This document shows, piece after piece, positions 10,140 through 18,912 of a stretch of 64,000 nucleotides of DNA; within the stretch, counting starts at the first letter, position 1; every line of letters begins with the position of its first letter. The position numbers were made by a program, and so were the translations under genes. The notes under the pieces are model-generated. The model ran no database searches. It had not been told where the DNA came from and worked only from the letters and a program-made list of their open reading frames with translations. Source of the stretch: Halopiger goleimassiliensis (GTDB taxonomy: Archaea; Halobacteriota; Halobacteria; Halobacteriales; Natrialbaceae); contig NZ_HG315690.1 in the NCBI RefSeq assembly GCF_000455345.1, positions 1,253,742 to 1,317,741 on the forward strand. The letters are read 5' to 3'.

Positions 10140-11510
10140 TCAGAACGTCTCCCCGATCCAGTCCGCGAACGGGCCGGTCAGGAAGTCGTAGTACTCGAGG
10201 ATACCGAGGGTGAGCGCGACGATCAACACGACGATGACGGGCAGTCGGACGGCCCAGATCCAGGCGCGCCCGAGCGACCCGAGGTCGCCGATCCCCCGCG
10301 AGAGTTCGTCGATCGCGACGTCGGCAAGCAGCCAGCCGACGATGATCATCAACAGGAGCCCGCCGAGGACCAGCAGGATCTGGTCGGCGAACAGGTCGAA
10401 CAGATCCAGCAGGACCAGGTCGGTCGCGGAGGGAACCCCGAGCAGGAACATCCCGCCGCCGACGACGAGCGCAGCGGGCGCGCGATCGACGCCGCGCTCG
10501 TCGATGACGTAGGCGACGACGACTTCCATCAGGCTGATCGCGCTCGAGAGCGCGGCGATGGCGACGGTGGCGAAGAAGACGAAGCCGACGAGCCAGCCCA
10601 GCGTCAGATCGCCGAAGGCGGCCGCGAGCGAGACGAAAATCGCGCCCGCGCCGGGGTCGGCCGGATCGACGCCGGCGGTAAAGAGGATGGGGAAGACGAT
10701 CAGCCCCGTCACGAAGGCGATCGCAGTGTCGAAGCCGATGATGATGACGCCGTCCTCGGCGAGATTCCGATCCTCCCCGAGGTAGGAGGCGTAGGTGATC
10801 ATCACCCCCATCCCGAGCGAGAGGGTGAAGAACGCCTGGCCCGCGGCCGCGGGGAGGATGCTCGTCCACTCCGCGGCGATGGTGCCGAACTCGGGCGAGA
10901 GGTAGTACGAGTACGCTTCGCTCGCGCCCTCGAGCGTGAACGCGTAGACGGCCATCCCGGCGGTGATGAGGACGATCGCCGGCACCATCACCTTCACCGC
11001 GAGTTCGATCCCCCGCTGGATCCCCAGGGCGACGATGGCGATCACGATCGCCATGAAGACGGCGTGGAGGGCGATCGCCTCCAGACCGCTCGCGAGGTCG
11101 ACGAACTGGCCCTCGGACTCGGCGGCGTCGGCGAGGTAGCCGTCCTGAAGACCCAGAATCGCGTAGCGAATCGTCCACCCCGCGACGACGCTGTAGTACG
11201 AGAGGATGACGAAGCCGGTGGCGATGAACACCCAACCGACGTAGCTCCAGACGCCGCCGGCGATCTCCTTCAGAGCGCCGACGGGGTTGCGTTCGGTGCG
11301 ACGGCCGACGACGAACTCGACGAGGATCGCCGGAAAACCCACGAGGACGATGAACAGCAGGTAGATCAACAGGAACGCTGCTCCGCCTTCCTGTCCGACC
11401 TGGAACGGAAACCGCCAGATGTTCCCGAGGCCGACGGCGCTCCCGACCGCCGCGAGGATGAACCCGGCGCGGGTCGCCCACGTCTCCCGTGGCGCGTCAC
11501 CGATACCCAT
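10140..11510 (-). CDS. Sodium-dependent transporter, SNF (neurotransmitter:sodium symporter) family
   Basis: 456 residues and about 11-12 membrane segments. The start at 11510 (MGIGDAPRETW) gives the family hallmark at the N terminus: R-A-G-F-I-L-A-A-V-G-S-A-V-G-L-G-N-I-W-R-F-P, the unwound TM1 that binds substrate and Na+. G-M-G-V-M-I-T-Y-A-S-Y is the TM6 region. Bacterial and archaeal members take up amino acids with sodium. The substrate cannot be read from sequence. An upstream in-frame start at 11639 would add a basic non-membrane extension and is unlikely. Confidence 0.92.
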   Translation of the reverse strand: MGIGDAPRETWATRAGFILAAVGSAVGLGNIWRFPFQVGQEGGAAFLLIYLLFIVLVGFPAILVEFVVGRRTERNPVGALKEIAGGVWSYVGWVFIATGFVILSYYSVVAGWTIRYAILGLQDGYLADAAESEGQFVDLASGLEAIALHAVFMAIVIAIVALGIQRGIELAVKVMVPAIVLITAGMAVYAFTLEGASEAYSYYLSPEFGTIAAEWTSILPAAAGQAFFTLSLGMGVMITYASYLGEDRNLAEDGVIIIGFDTAIAFVTGLIVFPILFTAGVDPADPGAGAIFVSLAAAFGDLTLGWLVGFVFFATVAIAALSSAISLMEVVVAYVIDERGVDRAPAALVVGGGMFLLGVPSATDLVLLDLFDLFADQILLVLGGLLLMIIVGWLLADVAIDELSRGIGDLGSLGRAWIWAVRLPVIVVLIVALTLGILEYYDFLTGPFADWIGETF

Positions 11511-11668
11511 AGGCCGAGCCACGAGAAGGTGTGTCAAAAGCCCGTACGACTGTCTCCGGTGGTAACTCTCGTTTGGGAACCGTAGTGAGCCGCTAGCACG
11601 GGTCGCGAGAGCCGTCCCGAGCCGTCGGTGGTCGTCCACAGTTCGGGACGATTCCAGTCCACAACGGT

Positions 11669-11700
11669 CGTCTCAGTCCAGTGAACGCTGGATTGAGACG
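11669..11700. repeat. 13-bp inverted repeat (hairpin)
   Basis: CGTCTCAGTCCAG at 11669-11681 pairs with CTGGATTGAGACG at 11688-11700 through a 6-nt loop. The one non-Watson-Crick pair is a G-U wobble if transcribed rightward. There is no T-run on either side, so it is not a classic intrinsic terminator. Its role is unknown. Confidence 0.6.
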
Positions 11701-11733
11701 GACAGTGCGAGGTGTAGCCACGGGATAGGAAGG

Positions 11734-11823
11734 ATTATACGATCGGATCGAGACGATTCGCGTATGTCGAGGCGTGCTGTCGTCGGCGGCTGTTCTCGTT
11801 CGATGCGATCGTAGCGACAGCAC
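11734..11823 (+). ncRNA. Candidate small RNA or leaderless micro-ORF with own promoter
   Basis: A TATA-like ATTATAC (11734-11740) sits about 24-30 nt before an ATG at 11764 that opens a 16-codon ORF (MSRRAVVGGCSRSMRS, stop 11812-11814). Overlapping it, GTGCTGTCG (11774-11782) pairs perfectly with CGACAGCAC (11815-11823). The pattern fits a short structured transcript, either a small RNA or a micro-protein. This is an inference from spacing and pairing only. Confidence 0.3.
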
Positions 11824-11946
11824 CACCCCGGGAGGAGCGCCGCGTCGCGTCCGGTCATACGGATCCATCGCGGCGGCGAAACCCGGTCCGAACCGATCAC
11901 CTGCGAGCGGCGCGTATCGTGCGACGACCGATCGCGACGGAAAACC

Positions 11947-11965
11947 GGCGGGTTTTACGCCCGCC
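11947..11965 (+). promoter_or_regulatory. metG promoter: TATA-like TTTTAC inside a palindrome
   Basis: GGCGGG (11947-11952) and CCCGCC (11960-11965) flank TTTTACG, which lies about 26-30 nt before the metG ATG at 11983. A factor binding the palindrome would cover the TATA box. It could equally be chance in GC-rich DNA. Confidence 0.35.
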
Positions 11966-11982
11966 ACCGACAGACCACGAAT

Positions 11983-14073
11983 ATGAGCACACACGACGAC
12001 GACTTTCCGACGGACGACCCCGCCGTCGTGACCTGCGGGCTCCCCTACGCGAACGGGGACCTCCACATCGGTCACCTGCGGGGCTACATCGGCGCGGACG
12101 CGTTCAGCCGCGCCCTCGAGACGCTCGGCCAGCAAACCGCCTACGTTTGCGGCTCGGACATGCACGGCACCCCGGTCGCCGTCTACGCTGAGCAGGAGGG
12201 CGTCGACCCCGAAGAGTTCGCGCTGGAGTGGCACGAACAGTACGAAGAGACGTTCCCCAAGTTCAACGTCGAGTTCGACAACTACGGGCACACCCACGAC
12301 GAGACCAACACCGAACTCACCCAGGAGATCGTCCGCACGTTAGACGAGGAGGGGTACGTCTACGAGAAGGAGATCCAGGTCGCCTACGACCCCCAGGCCG
12401 ACCAGTACCTCCCCGACCGCTACGTCGAAGGCACCTGCCCCTACTGCGGCGAGAAGGCCCGCGGCGACGAGTGCGACGAGGGCTGTCAGCGCCACCTCGA
12501 GCCGGGCGAGATCGAGGATCCAAAGAGTACGATCACGGGCAACCCGGCCGAGTACCGCGAGCGCACCCACAAGTTCTTCGAGGTCTCGGAGTTTTCCGAC
12601 TTCCTGACGGAGTTCCTCGACGGCCTCGAGGGAACCTCGAACGCGCGCAATCAGCCCCGGCAGTGGATCGAGGACGGCCTGCAGGACTGGTGTATCACCC
12701 GCGACATGGACTGGGGGATCGACTACCCCGGGGAAGGCGGCGAGGACCTCGTCCTCTACGTCTGGGTCGACGCGCCGATCGAGTACGTCGCGAGCACGAA
12801 ACAGTACAGCGAACGCGTCGGAACGGACGAGTACGACTGGGAGGAGGTCTGGAAGGACAGCGGCGACATCGTCCACGTCATCGGACGGGACATCATCCAG
12901 CACCACACGATCTTCTGGCCCGCGATGCTCGAGGGCGTCGGCTACAACAAGCCCCGCGGCATCGCCGCGACCGGGTTCATCACGATCAACGGCAAAGGCC
13001 TCTCGACCAGCCGCAACCGGGCTATCTGGGCGAAGGAGTACCTCGAGGAGGGGTTCCACCCCGACCTGCTGCGGTACTACCTGACGACGACCGGCGGCCT
13101 CCAGCAGGACGTCGACTTCTCCTGGGACGCCTTCCAGGAGAAGGTCAACGGCGAACTCGTCGGAACGGTCGGCAACTTCTGGTACCGCTCGCTGCTGTTC
13201 GCCTACCGCAACTACGAGGGGACGCCGGAAGCGGACGTCTCCGAAGAGGTCTACGAGCGCATCCGGGACGCCATCGCCGAGGTCCGCGCGGCGGTCAACG
13301 ACTACGACCTGCGGGGCATCGGCCAGGCAGCCGTCCAGCTAGCCCAGTTCGGCAACGAGTACATCCAGCGCCACGAACCCTGGAAGCTCACCGACGACGA
13401 CCCCGAGACGGCAGCCCAGGTCATCCGCGACTGTGTCCAGCTCTCGAAGGCCGTCGCCGTCCTCCTCGAGCCGATCACCCCGGACAAATCCCAGACCCTC
13501 TGGGAGCAACTCGGCGAGGACGGGACGGTCGCCGAGGCCGAACTCGAGGCCGCCCTCGAGGCCCCACCCCGGAACTTCGACGAACCCGGCGAACTCTTCG
13601 CGAAGATCGAGGACGACCGCGTCGCGGAACTCAACGAGAAACTCGAGGAGCGCGTCGCCGCGGCGTCGGACGACGAGGAAACCGAAAGCGACGACACCGA
13701 CGCGGACGAATCGAGCGATATGACGGACGTTGACGACCTCGAGCCGCTCGCAGAGGAGCGAATCAGCTTCGAGGACTTCCAGGAACTGGACATCCGCGTC
13801 GGCCGCATCGAGTCGGCCGAAGGGATCGAGGGTGCCGACGACCTCGCCCGCCTCGAGGTCGACATCGGCTTCGAGACGCGCCAGGTCGTCGCCGGCATCA
13901 AGCAACTCCACGACCTCGAGGAACTGCCCGGCGAGAAGTGCGTACTGCTGGCGAACATGGAGAAGGCCGAACTGTTCGGCGTCGAGTCCAACGGAATGAT
14001 CCTCGCGGCCGGCGAGGAAGCCGACCTGCTCACCACTCACGGCGACGCCGAGGTCGGCGAGAAGATCCGCTGA
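11983..14073 (+). CDS. metG: Methionyl-tRNA synthetase
   Basis: 696 residues. It charges tRNA-Met. The class I signature HIGH (H-I-G-H-L-R-G) is at residues 27-30. The KMSKS equivalent is degenerate (K-G-L-S-T-S-R-N, near residue 337), as in many archaeal MetRS. A zinc knuckle with C-P-Y-C and later Cys pairs lies at about 150-168. An acidic hinge (about 565-585) joins a C-terminal EMAPII/Trbp111-like tRNA-binding OB domain (about 592-696, D-I-R-V-G-R-I). The full-length fused form is thus present. The gene stands alone with its own promoter. Confidence 0.97.
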   Translation: MSTHDDDFPTDDPAVVTCGLPYANGDLHIGHLRGYIGADAFSRALETLGQQTAYVCGSDMHGTPVAVYAEQEGVDPEEFALEWHEQYEETFPKFNVEFDNYGHTHDETNTELTQEIVRTLDEEGYVYEKEIQVAYDPQADQYLPDRYVEGTCPYCGEKARGDECDEGCQRHLEPGEIEDPKSTITGNPAEYRERTHKFFEVSEFSDFLTEFLDGLEGTSNARNQPRQWIEDGLQDWCITRDMDWGIDYPGEGGEDLVLYVWVDAPIEYVASTKQYSERVGTDEYDWEEVWKDSGDIVHVIGRDIIQHHTIFWPAMLEGVGYNKPRGIAATGFITINGKGLSTSRNRAIWAKEYLEEGFHPDLLRYYLTTTGGLQQDVDFSWDAFQEKVNGELVGTVGNFWYRSLLFAYRNYEGTPEADVSEEVYERIRDAIAEVRAAVNDYDLRGIGQAAVQLAQFGNEYIQRHEPWKLTDDDPETAAQVIRDCVQLSKAVAVLLEPITPDKSQTLWEQLGEDGTVAEAELEAALEAPPRNFDEPGELFAKIEDDRVAELNEKLEERVAAASDDEETESDDTDADESSDMTDVDDLEPLAEERISFEDFQELDIRVGRIESAEGIEGADDLARLEVDIGFETRQVVAGIKQLHDLEELPGEKCVLLANMEKAELFGVESNGMILAAGEEADLLTTHGDAEVGEKIR

Positions 14074-14165
14074 TCGCTCGATCGAAACGACGACACGTTT
14101 TTCACCGCGTAATGGGCGACTGGGACGGGAGTTAGACGCTCCGAACGGCGGCCAGTACGGCCGGA

Positions 14166-14939
14166 TTAGACGTTCCGGGCGACGGTCAGATACCCCGTGT
14201 GACCGACGGGAGCCGTCGAGGGGCGCGAGCCACGGTCGTCGAACTGCATCTCGCGCTGGATCGTCTCGCGGGTGCGGACGTCCGCGAGGTCGGCCTCCCG
14301 GGCGGCCTCGACGACGTCGCGAGTCGACTCGATAAAGGGACTGTACACCGCGACGAACCCACCCTCGACCAGCAGGTCGGGCGCGTGGCCGACGACGTCG
14401 GCCGCGTCGCCCGTATCGAGCGTGAGCACGTCGAACGACGACGGCTCGAGGTCGGTCACCTCCTCGGTCAGGTCGCCCGTTCGCACGTCGACCCGGTCCG
14501 TGACGCCGCCCAATCGCATGTTCTCGCGGGCGACGTCGGCGAACTCGGGGTCGCGCTCGTAGGTGACCACCGACGCGCCGGCGCGGGCCATCGACGCCGC
14601 GAGGACGCCCGTCCCGGTGCCGGCGTCGAGGACGCGGTCGCCCTGCGCGACGCCGGTCTCGCCGATGACGAGACCGACGTCGCGGGGCACCATCGGCGCG
14701 CCGGTCCGCTCGAAGTGGTGGAAGAGATCCGGCCCTCGTAGCCGGCGAACCGTAAAGGCCTCGCCGAGATGCGTCTCGATCGTGTCGCCGGGATCGACGT
14801 CCGCCGGTACCTCGAGGACGCCCAGATCGGTCCCCATCTCCTCGCCCGGCTGGACCAGAAACTCCCGGTCGCCCCGGACGAGCAACACGGGAACGTCGTC
14901 CGCGTCGCCGTCGTCGCCGTCGCCGTCGGCTCCGGTCAC
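14166..14939 (-). CDS. trmI: tRNA (adenine-N1) methyltransferase, TrmI family
   Basis: 257 residues from a GTG start at 14939, chosen because it lies 7 nt after the nac stop codon and gives the family length. The N-terminal beta domain (L-V-R-G-D-R-E-F-L-V) leads into the Rossmann methyltransferase domain with the SAM motif V-L-D-A-G-T-G-T-G-V-L and the acidic loop V-T-Y-E-R-D. TrmI makes m1A at position 57/58 of archaeal tRNA. The order PUA protein-nac-trmI is a conserved haloarchaeal arrangement by recall. An upstream ATG would lie inside nac and gives a non-halophile-like basic extension. Confidence 0.88.
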   Translation of the reverse strand: MTGADGDGDDGDADDVPVLLVRGDREFLVQPGEEMGTDLGVLEVPADVDPGDTIETHLGEAFTVRRLRGPDLFHHFERTGAPMVPRDVGLVIGETGVAQGDRVLDAGTGTGVLAASMARAGASVVTYERDPEFADVARENMRLGGVTDRVDVRTGDLTEEVTDLEPSSFDVLTLDTGDAADVVGHAPDLLVEGGFVAVYSPFIESTRDVVEAAREADLADVRTRETIQREMQFDDRGSRPSTAPVGHTGYLTVARNV

Positions 14940-14946
14940 GCCTGTC

Positions 14947-15324
14947 TCACTCGAGGTCGGCGATAGCCGCGGCGAGGTCGCCGTCGTTCTCCTCGAGGGC
15001 CTCGCGGGCCGCGTCCTCGTCGACGCCAGCGCGCTCGGCGACGAGTTCGACGTCCTCGTCGGGGACGCCAGCGTCGGCCTCGCTGCCGGCGTCGCCGCCG
15101 CCGGCCGCGCCCGACTCGACCTGTTCGGGCGAGCCGATGATCTGGTAGGTCTCCTGCCCCCGGGCATCCATCTTCGTGACCTCGGGGTCGTTGAAGACGA
15201 GGTCGTGTTCCTCGGTCCGAATGATTACTTCCTCGGCATCGATCTCGTCGACGTCGATGCCCATCTGCTGCATCATCTGCTCCATCTTGCGCGGATTGAG
15301 TCCGCCACCGCCTCCTCCGAACAT
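14947..15324 (-). CDS. nac: Nascent polypeptide-associated complex protein
   Basis: 125 residues from the ATG at 15324 ([22 protein letters not shown]). The Gly-rich start and the R-K-M helix are typical of archaeal NAC, which binds ribosomes and shields nascent chains as a homodimer. The NAC beta-barrel domain (about 25-75, [12 protein letters not shown]) is followed by an acidic linker and a C-terminal UBA domain (about 85-125, [13 protein letters not shown]). A GTG three codons upstream is possible but less likely. Confidence 0.95.
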   Translation of the reverse strand: MFGGGGGGLNPRKMEQMMQQMGIDVDEIDAEEVIIRTEEHDLVFNDPEVTKMDARGQETYQIIGSPEQVESGAAGGGDAGSEADAGVPDEDVELVAERAGVDEDAAREALEENDGDLAAAIADLE

Positions 15325-15503
15325 AGGCGACACGTCGGCACGGACGGCCTTTTACTTTGTCGTTCTCCGGGAGAAATCGGAACCGGGCACCGGTCCGAAC
15401 CGTCCGCCAGGGTCGGTCTCGAGAACGGCAAACCAAACTGGGGCTTCGACCGGATCCCGCGACCGGGAGCCGACGATAATCGACTCCCCGGAGTCGGTCG
15501 CGA

Positions 15504-15989
15504 TTACTCCGCCGGTGCGCCCTCGCGGACGTCCACTGCCATCCCGGTCTCGAAGTCCGCGATGGCCTCGGCACCCAGTTCGGCCGTCCCGACCGCGATC
15601 AGTTCGCCCCGTTCGTGGACGACGAGCACCTCGTCGCCTGGCCGCACCTCGGGGCCGACCTCGAGGACGAACTTCGCGAAGACGTTCTTGCCCTCGCGGA
15701 CGAACGGCTCGCTCTCGTCGTCGACGACGACGCGATAGGCGGGCGGCTCGAGCGCGTCGAAGAGCCGATGGCCGCCCTCGAGGCCGAGGGTAAACCGGCC
15801 GTCCGTGCCGAACGACGCGATGCGACCCGTTTCGGCGTGGATCTGCTGGGGTCGCCCGGACGAGGTTCGTCGCACCGAAAGCGACTCCGTCGGGGGAAAC
15901 AGCGCTTCGCCGGCACCCGCACCGAACTGGTACGCCGCGATCGTCCGCAGGGTCGAGAGATCCGCGTGCCCGTCGACTGATTCGGTCAT
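15504..15989 (-). CDS. PUA domain protein
   Basis: 161 residues. The N-terminal part (TLRTIAAYQFGAGAGEALFP) and the C-terminal PUA fold (F-A-K-F-V-L-E-V-G-P-E-V-R-P-G-D-E-V, then G-T-A-E-L) match the RNA-binding PUA domain of archaeosine transglycosylases and pseudouridine synthases, without a catalytic domain. It probably binds tRNA or rRNA. It is the first gene of the leftward set with nac and trmI, although 179 bp separate it from nac. Confidence 0.85.
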   Translation of the reverse strand: MTESVDGHADLSTLRTIAAYQFGAGAGEALFPPTESLSVRRTSSGRPQQIHAETGRIASFGTDGRFTLGLEGGHRLFDALEPPAYRVVVDDESEPFVREGKNVFAKFVLEVGPEVRPGDEVLVVHERGELIAVGTAELGAEAIADFETGMAVDVREGAPAE

Positions 15990-16070
15990 CGGCCGAAGTT
16001 GGAACCGTCGGCTCGAAAGCCCTTCGACCCGGAGCAGACCAGACGGTGGCCGCCGGGATACAGCGGGGAG

Positions 16071-16079
16071 TATATATAC
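16071..16079 (+). promoter_or_regulatory. Strong TATA box TATATATAC
   Basis: TATATATAC begins 32 nt before the ATG at 16103, the expected distance for a leaderless haloarchaeal transcript of the small membrane protein gene. Confidence 0.6.
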
Positions 16080-16102
16080 GAGGGGTTGTAACTCGAGAGC
16101 GA

Positions 16103-16276
16103 ATGGATCTGACGCAGATCGCGTTCGGAATCGGGCTGCTGGCCGTCAGCGGCGTGACGTTCGCCGCACCGTCGGGACTGAACGCGACTTCGCTCACCCT
16201 GCTCGCCGGGACGGCGCTGATCGTGGGTGCCGGCGTCGCCGCCGTCAGCGTCGCCCGCGACGCCAGCGGCGTCTAG
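16103..16276 (+). CDS. Very small membrane protein (57 aa)
   Basis: 57 residues that are nearly all two hydrophobic segments (about 4-20 and 29-50) ending R-D-A-S-G-V. No family was recognised. The strong TATA box and leaderless start support a real gene. Its stop codon touches the stop codon of the convergent NYN gene with no bases between them. Confidence 0.65.
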   Translation: MDLTQIAFGIGLLAVSGVTFAAPSGLNATSLTLLAGTALIVGAGVAAVSVARDASGV

Positions 16277-16774
16277 TCAGAGCAGGAACGTCTCGGGCCG
16301 CTCGCCCAGATCGAGGAAAGCGTCGGCCGCCGCGATCAGTTCCTCGGCGGTCGATGATTCGAACGCCATGACCTCGACGCGGACCCCCTCGTGGCGCAGG
16401 TGTGAACACAGCCGCGAGAAGTCCCCGTCGCCGGTACAGAGGACGATCGTATCGACGTGGTTCGCCAGCGTCACCGCGTCGAGGCTCATGCCCACGTCCC
16501 AGTCGGCCTTCTTCGAACCGTCCGAGAACGTCTTGATGTTCTTGATCTTCGTCTCGAAGCCGATGTCCTCGAGTGCGTCGAAGAAACTCTCCTCCTCGGG
16601 TGCGTCGGCCCGGATGACGTACGCAATCGCGCGGGTGAGTTGCCGGTCCTGGACGGCCTTCTCGAGGAGCGCCGAGTAGTCGATGTTGCGGCTGTGGAGA
16701 CTCTGTGCCGTGTGATAGAGGTTCTGGGCGTCGACCTGCATAGCGACGCGCTGGCCCGGATGGATTTCGGTCAC
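16277..16774 (-). CDS. NYN domain protein (LabA/DUF88 family)
   Basis: 165 residues. V-D-A-Q-N-L-Y near the N terminus, K-A-D-W-D-V-G-M in the middle and C-T-G-D-G-D-F-S-R-L after it are the acidic metal-binding motifs of the NYN/PIN-like nuclease fold. Proteins of this family are predicted RNases, and the acidic residues for Mg2+ are intact here. The target is unknown. It ends directly against the convergent small membrane protein gene. Confidence 0.88.
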   Translation of the reverse strand: MTEIHPGQRVAMQVDAQNLYHTAQSLHSRNIDYSALLEKAVQDRQLTRAIAYVIRADAPEEESFFDALEDIGFETKIKNIKTFSDGSKKADWDVGMSLDAVTLANHVDTIVLCTGDGDFSRLCSHLRHEGVRVEVMAFESSTAEELIAAADAFLDLGERPETFLL

Positions 16775-16905
16775 GATTCTACTGTCGCAGGTGCGCGCCT
16801 AAAAACTGCGGCGTTCGATCCGTCCGCTCGAGGGGGCACTCACCGCCAGTGCTCGGTCGAACTGTCGTTCGCAACGATTATTTCAGTGAACGGTCGTCTT
16901 CGACT

Positions 16906-17376
16906 ATGCGTTGGTTCCATCGACCGTTCGCTGTCCGCCTCGAGCAGTTCGTCGTCGGTCTCCTCGCGCTCGGCGCTGGTAGCGGCGGCCTCTGGTTACT
17001 GGGGTCGCGTCTCGCACCGTCACATCCCGTCGTCGAGATTCCCGCGGTGATGACCGTGACGTGGCTCCTCGGAGCCGGGTCGCTGTACGTAACGGTGAAA
17101 GCGCCGAGTGCGCTCCGTGAACAAATCGACCAGAACGCCGTCACAGGTCCCGGGCCGATCGAGACGGTCGGAGTCGCCGTCGTCGGAGCGTGTCTCGTCC
17201 TCTCGGGCGTCGCGTTCCTGAACGCGGCGGCGTACTTCGCGCTCGAGCGCCAGTGGCCGATCACGCCGGCCCAGGTGGGCCAGGTCCAGTTCTGGCTGCT
17301 CGCCGGACTCGTCCTGACGCCCGTCGTCACGAGCGCACTCACGGGCGTCTGGACACTCACGACCGACAGCAGGTGA
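16906..17376 (+). CDS. Four-helix membrane protein, uncharacterised
   Basis: 156 residues from the ATG at 16906 (MRWFHRPFAVRLEQF). Four hydrophobic segments are visible (about 16-34, 46-64, 88-110 and 124-146). A TATA-like ATTATTTCAG lies about 28 nt upstream. The family was not recognised. It is convergent with htpX. Confidence 0.7.
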   Translation: MRWFHRPFAVRLEQFVVGLLALGAGSGGLWLLGSRLAPSHPVVEIPAVMTVTWLLGAGSLYVTVKAPSALREQIDQNAVTGPGPIETVGVAVVGACLVLSGVAFLNAAAYFALERQWPITPAQVGQVQFWLLAGLVLTPVVTSALTGVWTLTTDSR

Positions 17377-17439
17377 GGCCGTTCGACGGCGCTGGCGCTG
17401 GGCAGTCGAATCAACTGCGGAGAAAAGCGGCCGCCGAAT

Positions 17440-18273
17440 TCAGCTCCGAAGCTTCTCGATGCGCTTCTCGGTCGGCGGATGCGTCGACATGATCTGCTGG
17501 AGGGCACTCCGGTCGCCGTTGAAGATACACAGCGCGTTGACGCCGCTGTCCTGGACCGCGGATTCGCGGTTCTCGGCGCTCCGGGAGATCTTCTCGAGGG
17601 CGCGGGCGAGCGGATCGCCGCTGCCGACGTACTGGCGGGCGGTGTCGTCGGCGACGTACTCGCGGTACCGCGAGATGGCCATCACCAGCAGCATGACGAG
17701 GAAGTTCGCGACCATCGACGCGAGCCACGCGACGAGGAAGCCGGGGCCGTCCTCGCCCATCGCCTGGACGACGAAGAAGACGGCGTAGCTGACGACCGTC
17801 GCGATGGACTGGCCCAGCGTCATCATGACCGTGTCGCGGTTGTTGAGGTGGGCGAGTTCGTGGGCGACGACGCCCTCGAGTTCGTCGTCGTCGAGGATCC
17901 GCATGAGTTCCTCGGAGACGACGACGATGCCCGCGCCCTTCCGACCGGTCGCGAACGCGTTGGGGACGCCCATCTGGGCGACCATCAGCCGGGGCTTCTC
18001 CATGCCCATGTCGCGACAGAGGGATTCGGTCATCTGGTGGACCTTCCGGTAGCGGGGGTCGTCCTCCGGCATGTCCTCCGCGCCGGAGCTCCGGACGGCC
18101 AGCCACTTGCCGAGTTTGTACTGGCCGGCGGGCAGCAACACGATACTGAGCAACACCAGTATCATGAGGTCGATGTCGAACAGCAGGTGGAAGAACCACG
18201 CCGCGGCCAGGTAGAGGCCGAACAGGATGGATCCCACGACTGCCATCCGCAGTTGCAAACCGGTCTTGTTCAT
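17440..18273 (-). CDS. htpX: Membrane zinc metalloprotease HtpX
   Basis: 277 residues, usual for HtpX. Two N-terminal membrane segments (about 8-30 and 32-50) precede the M48 peptidase domain with H-E-L-A-H (His138, Glu139, His142). Two further hydrophobic segments follow, then the C-terminal S-T-H-P-P-T-E-K-R-I end typical of the family. HtpX degrades damaged membrane proteins with its active site in the cytoplasm. Confidence 0.95.
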   Translation of the reverse strand: MNKTGLQLRMAVVGSILFGLYLAAAWFFHLLFDIDLMILVLLSIVLLPAGQYKLGKWLAVRSSGAEDMPEDDPRYRKVHQMTESLCRDMGMEKPRLMVAQMGVPNAFATGRKGAGIVVVSEELMRILDDDELEGVVAHELAHLNNRDTVMMTLGQSIATVVSYAVFFVVQAMGEDGPGFLVAWLASMVANFLVMLLVMAISRYREYVADDTARQYVGSGDPLARALEKISRSAENRESAVQDSGVNALCIFNGDRSALQQIMSTHPPTEKRIEKLRS

Positions 18274-18404
18274 GTTCGCTCACTAGTTCGGATTCTATCC
18301 TATAAAGCCCCGCGGTCCGTCACGTGGATTGGGACGTTCCAACCGAACCGGTTCGGGACCCCCGATCGCCACGCTATTGGTCACCCGAGTGAATGTGTGC
18401 CGTG

Positions 18405-18911
18405 ATGACTACCGACACTGTCGGGCGGTTCGAGCGCGAACTCGAGGCCCTCCAGGTGGGCGTCGAGCGCGTTCGGGCGGCCGACGCGCGCGAAGCGATC
18501 GCATCGGCGCTCGAGGAACCAGCCGTCGGGACGCCGATACCGTACGAAGGGGTCTCGCTGCCGAGCGTGGTCACCGTCGACCCGACCCCGGCGGACCTCG
18601 TGGACGCGCAGACGGGCGTGACGCCGTCCCGGTTCGCCATCGCCGCGACCGGTACCGTCACGATACCGTCGCGTGCCGCGGGCGACGAAGCCGTCAGCCT
18701 CTACCCGGAGCGCCACGTCGCGGTCGTCGCCGAGAGCGACGTCGTGAGCGACCTGAACGCGGGGTTCGATCGGATCGCGACGGCGGTCGCCGCCGGCGAC
18801 GACAGCCTCGTCCTCGCGACCGGCCGCAGCGCAACCGCAGATATGGGCGGACTCGTCCACGGCGTTCACGGGCCTGGCGAGGTTCACGTCGTCGTCCTGG
18901 AGGACCGATAG
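18405..18911 (+). CDS. lutC: LUD domain protein, LutC-like lactate oxidation subunit
   Basis: 168 residues. The segment R-F-A-I-A-A-T-G-T-V and the C-terminal G-L-V-H-G-V-H-G-P-G-E-V-H-V-V match the LutC/YkgG (LUD) family, in which a G-P-x-E/G-x-H end is conserved. LutC works with LutA and LutB to oxidise L-lactate to pyruvate. Its stop codon is one base before the ATG of the LutB-LutA fusion gene, so they are translationally linked. An ATG at 18393 is an alternative start. Confidence 0.88.
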   Translation: MTTDTVGRFERELEALQVGVERVRAADAREAIASALEEPAVGTPIPYEGVSLPSVVTVDPTPADLVDAQTGVTPSRFAIAATGTVTIPSRAAGDEAVSLYPERHVAVVAESDVVSDLNAGFDRIATAVAAGDDSLVLATGRSATADMGGLVHGVHGPGEVHVVVLEDR

Positions 18912-18912
18912 C

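Larger units (their letters stand above)
11511..11982. other. 472-bp intergenic region between SNF transporter and metG
   Basis: No conventional gene is seen. It contains, in order: an inverted repeat at 11669-11700; a TATA-like box at 11734-11739 with a 16-codon leaderless ORF and long-range stem at 11764-11823; and the metG promoter palindrome at 11947-11965. These are listed separately. Confidence 0.6.
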
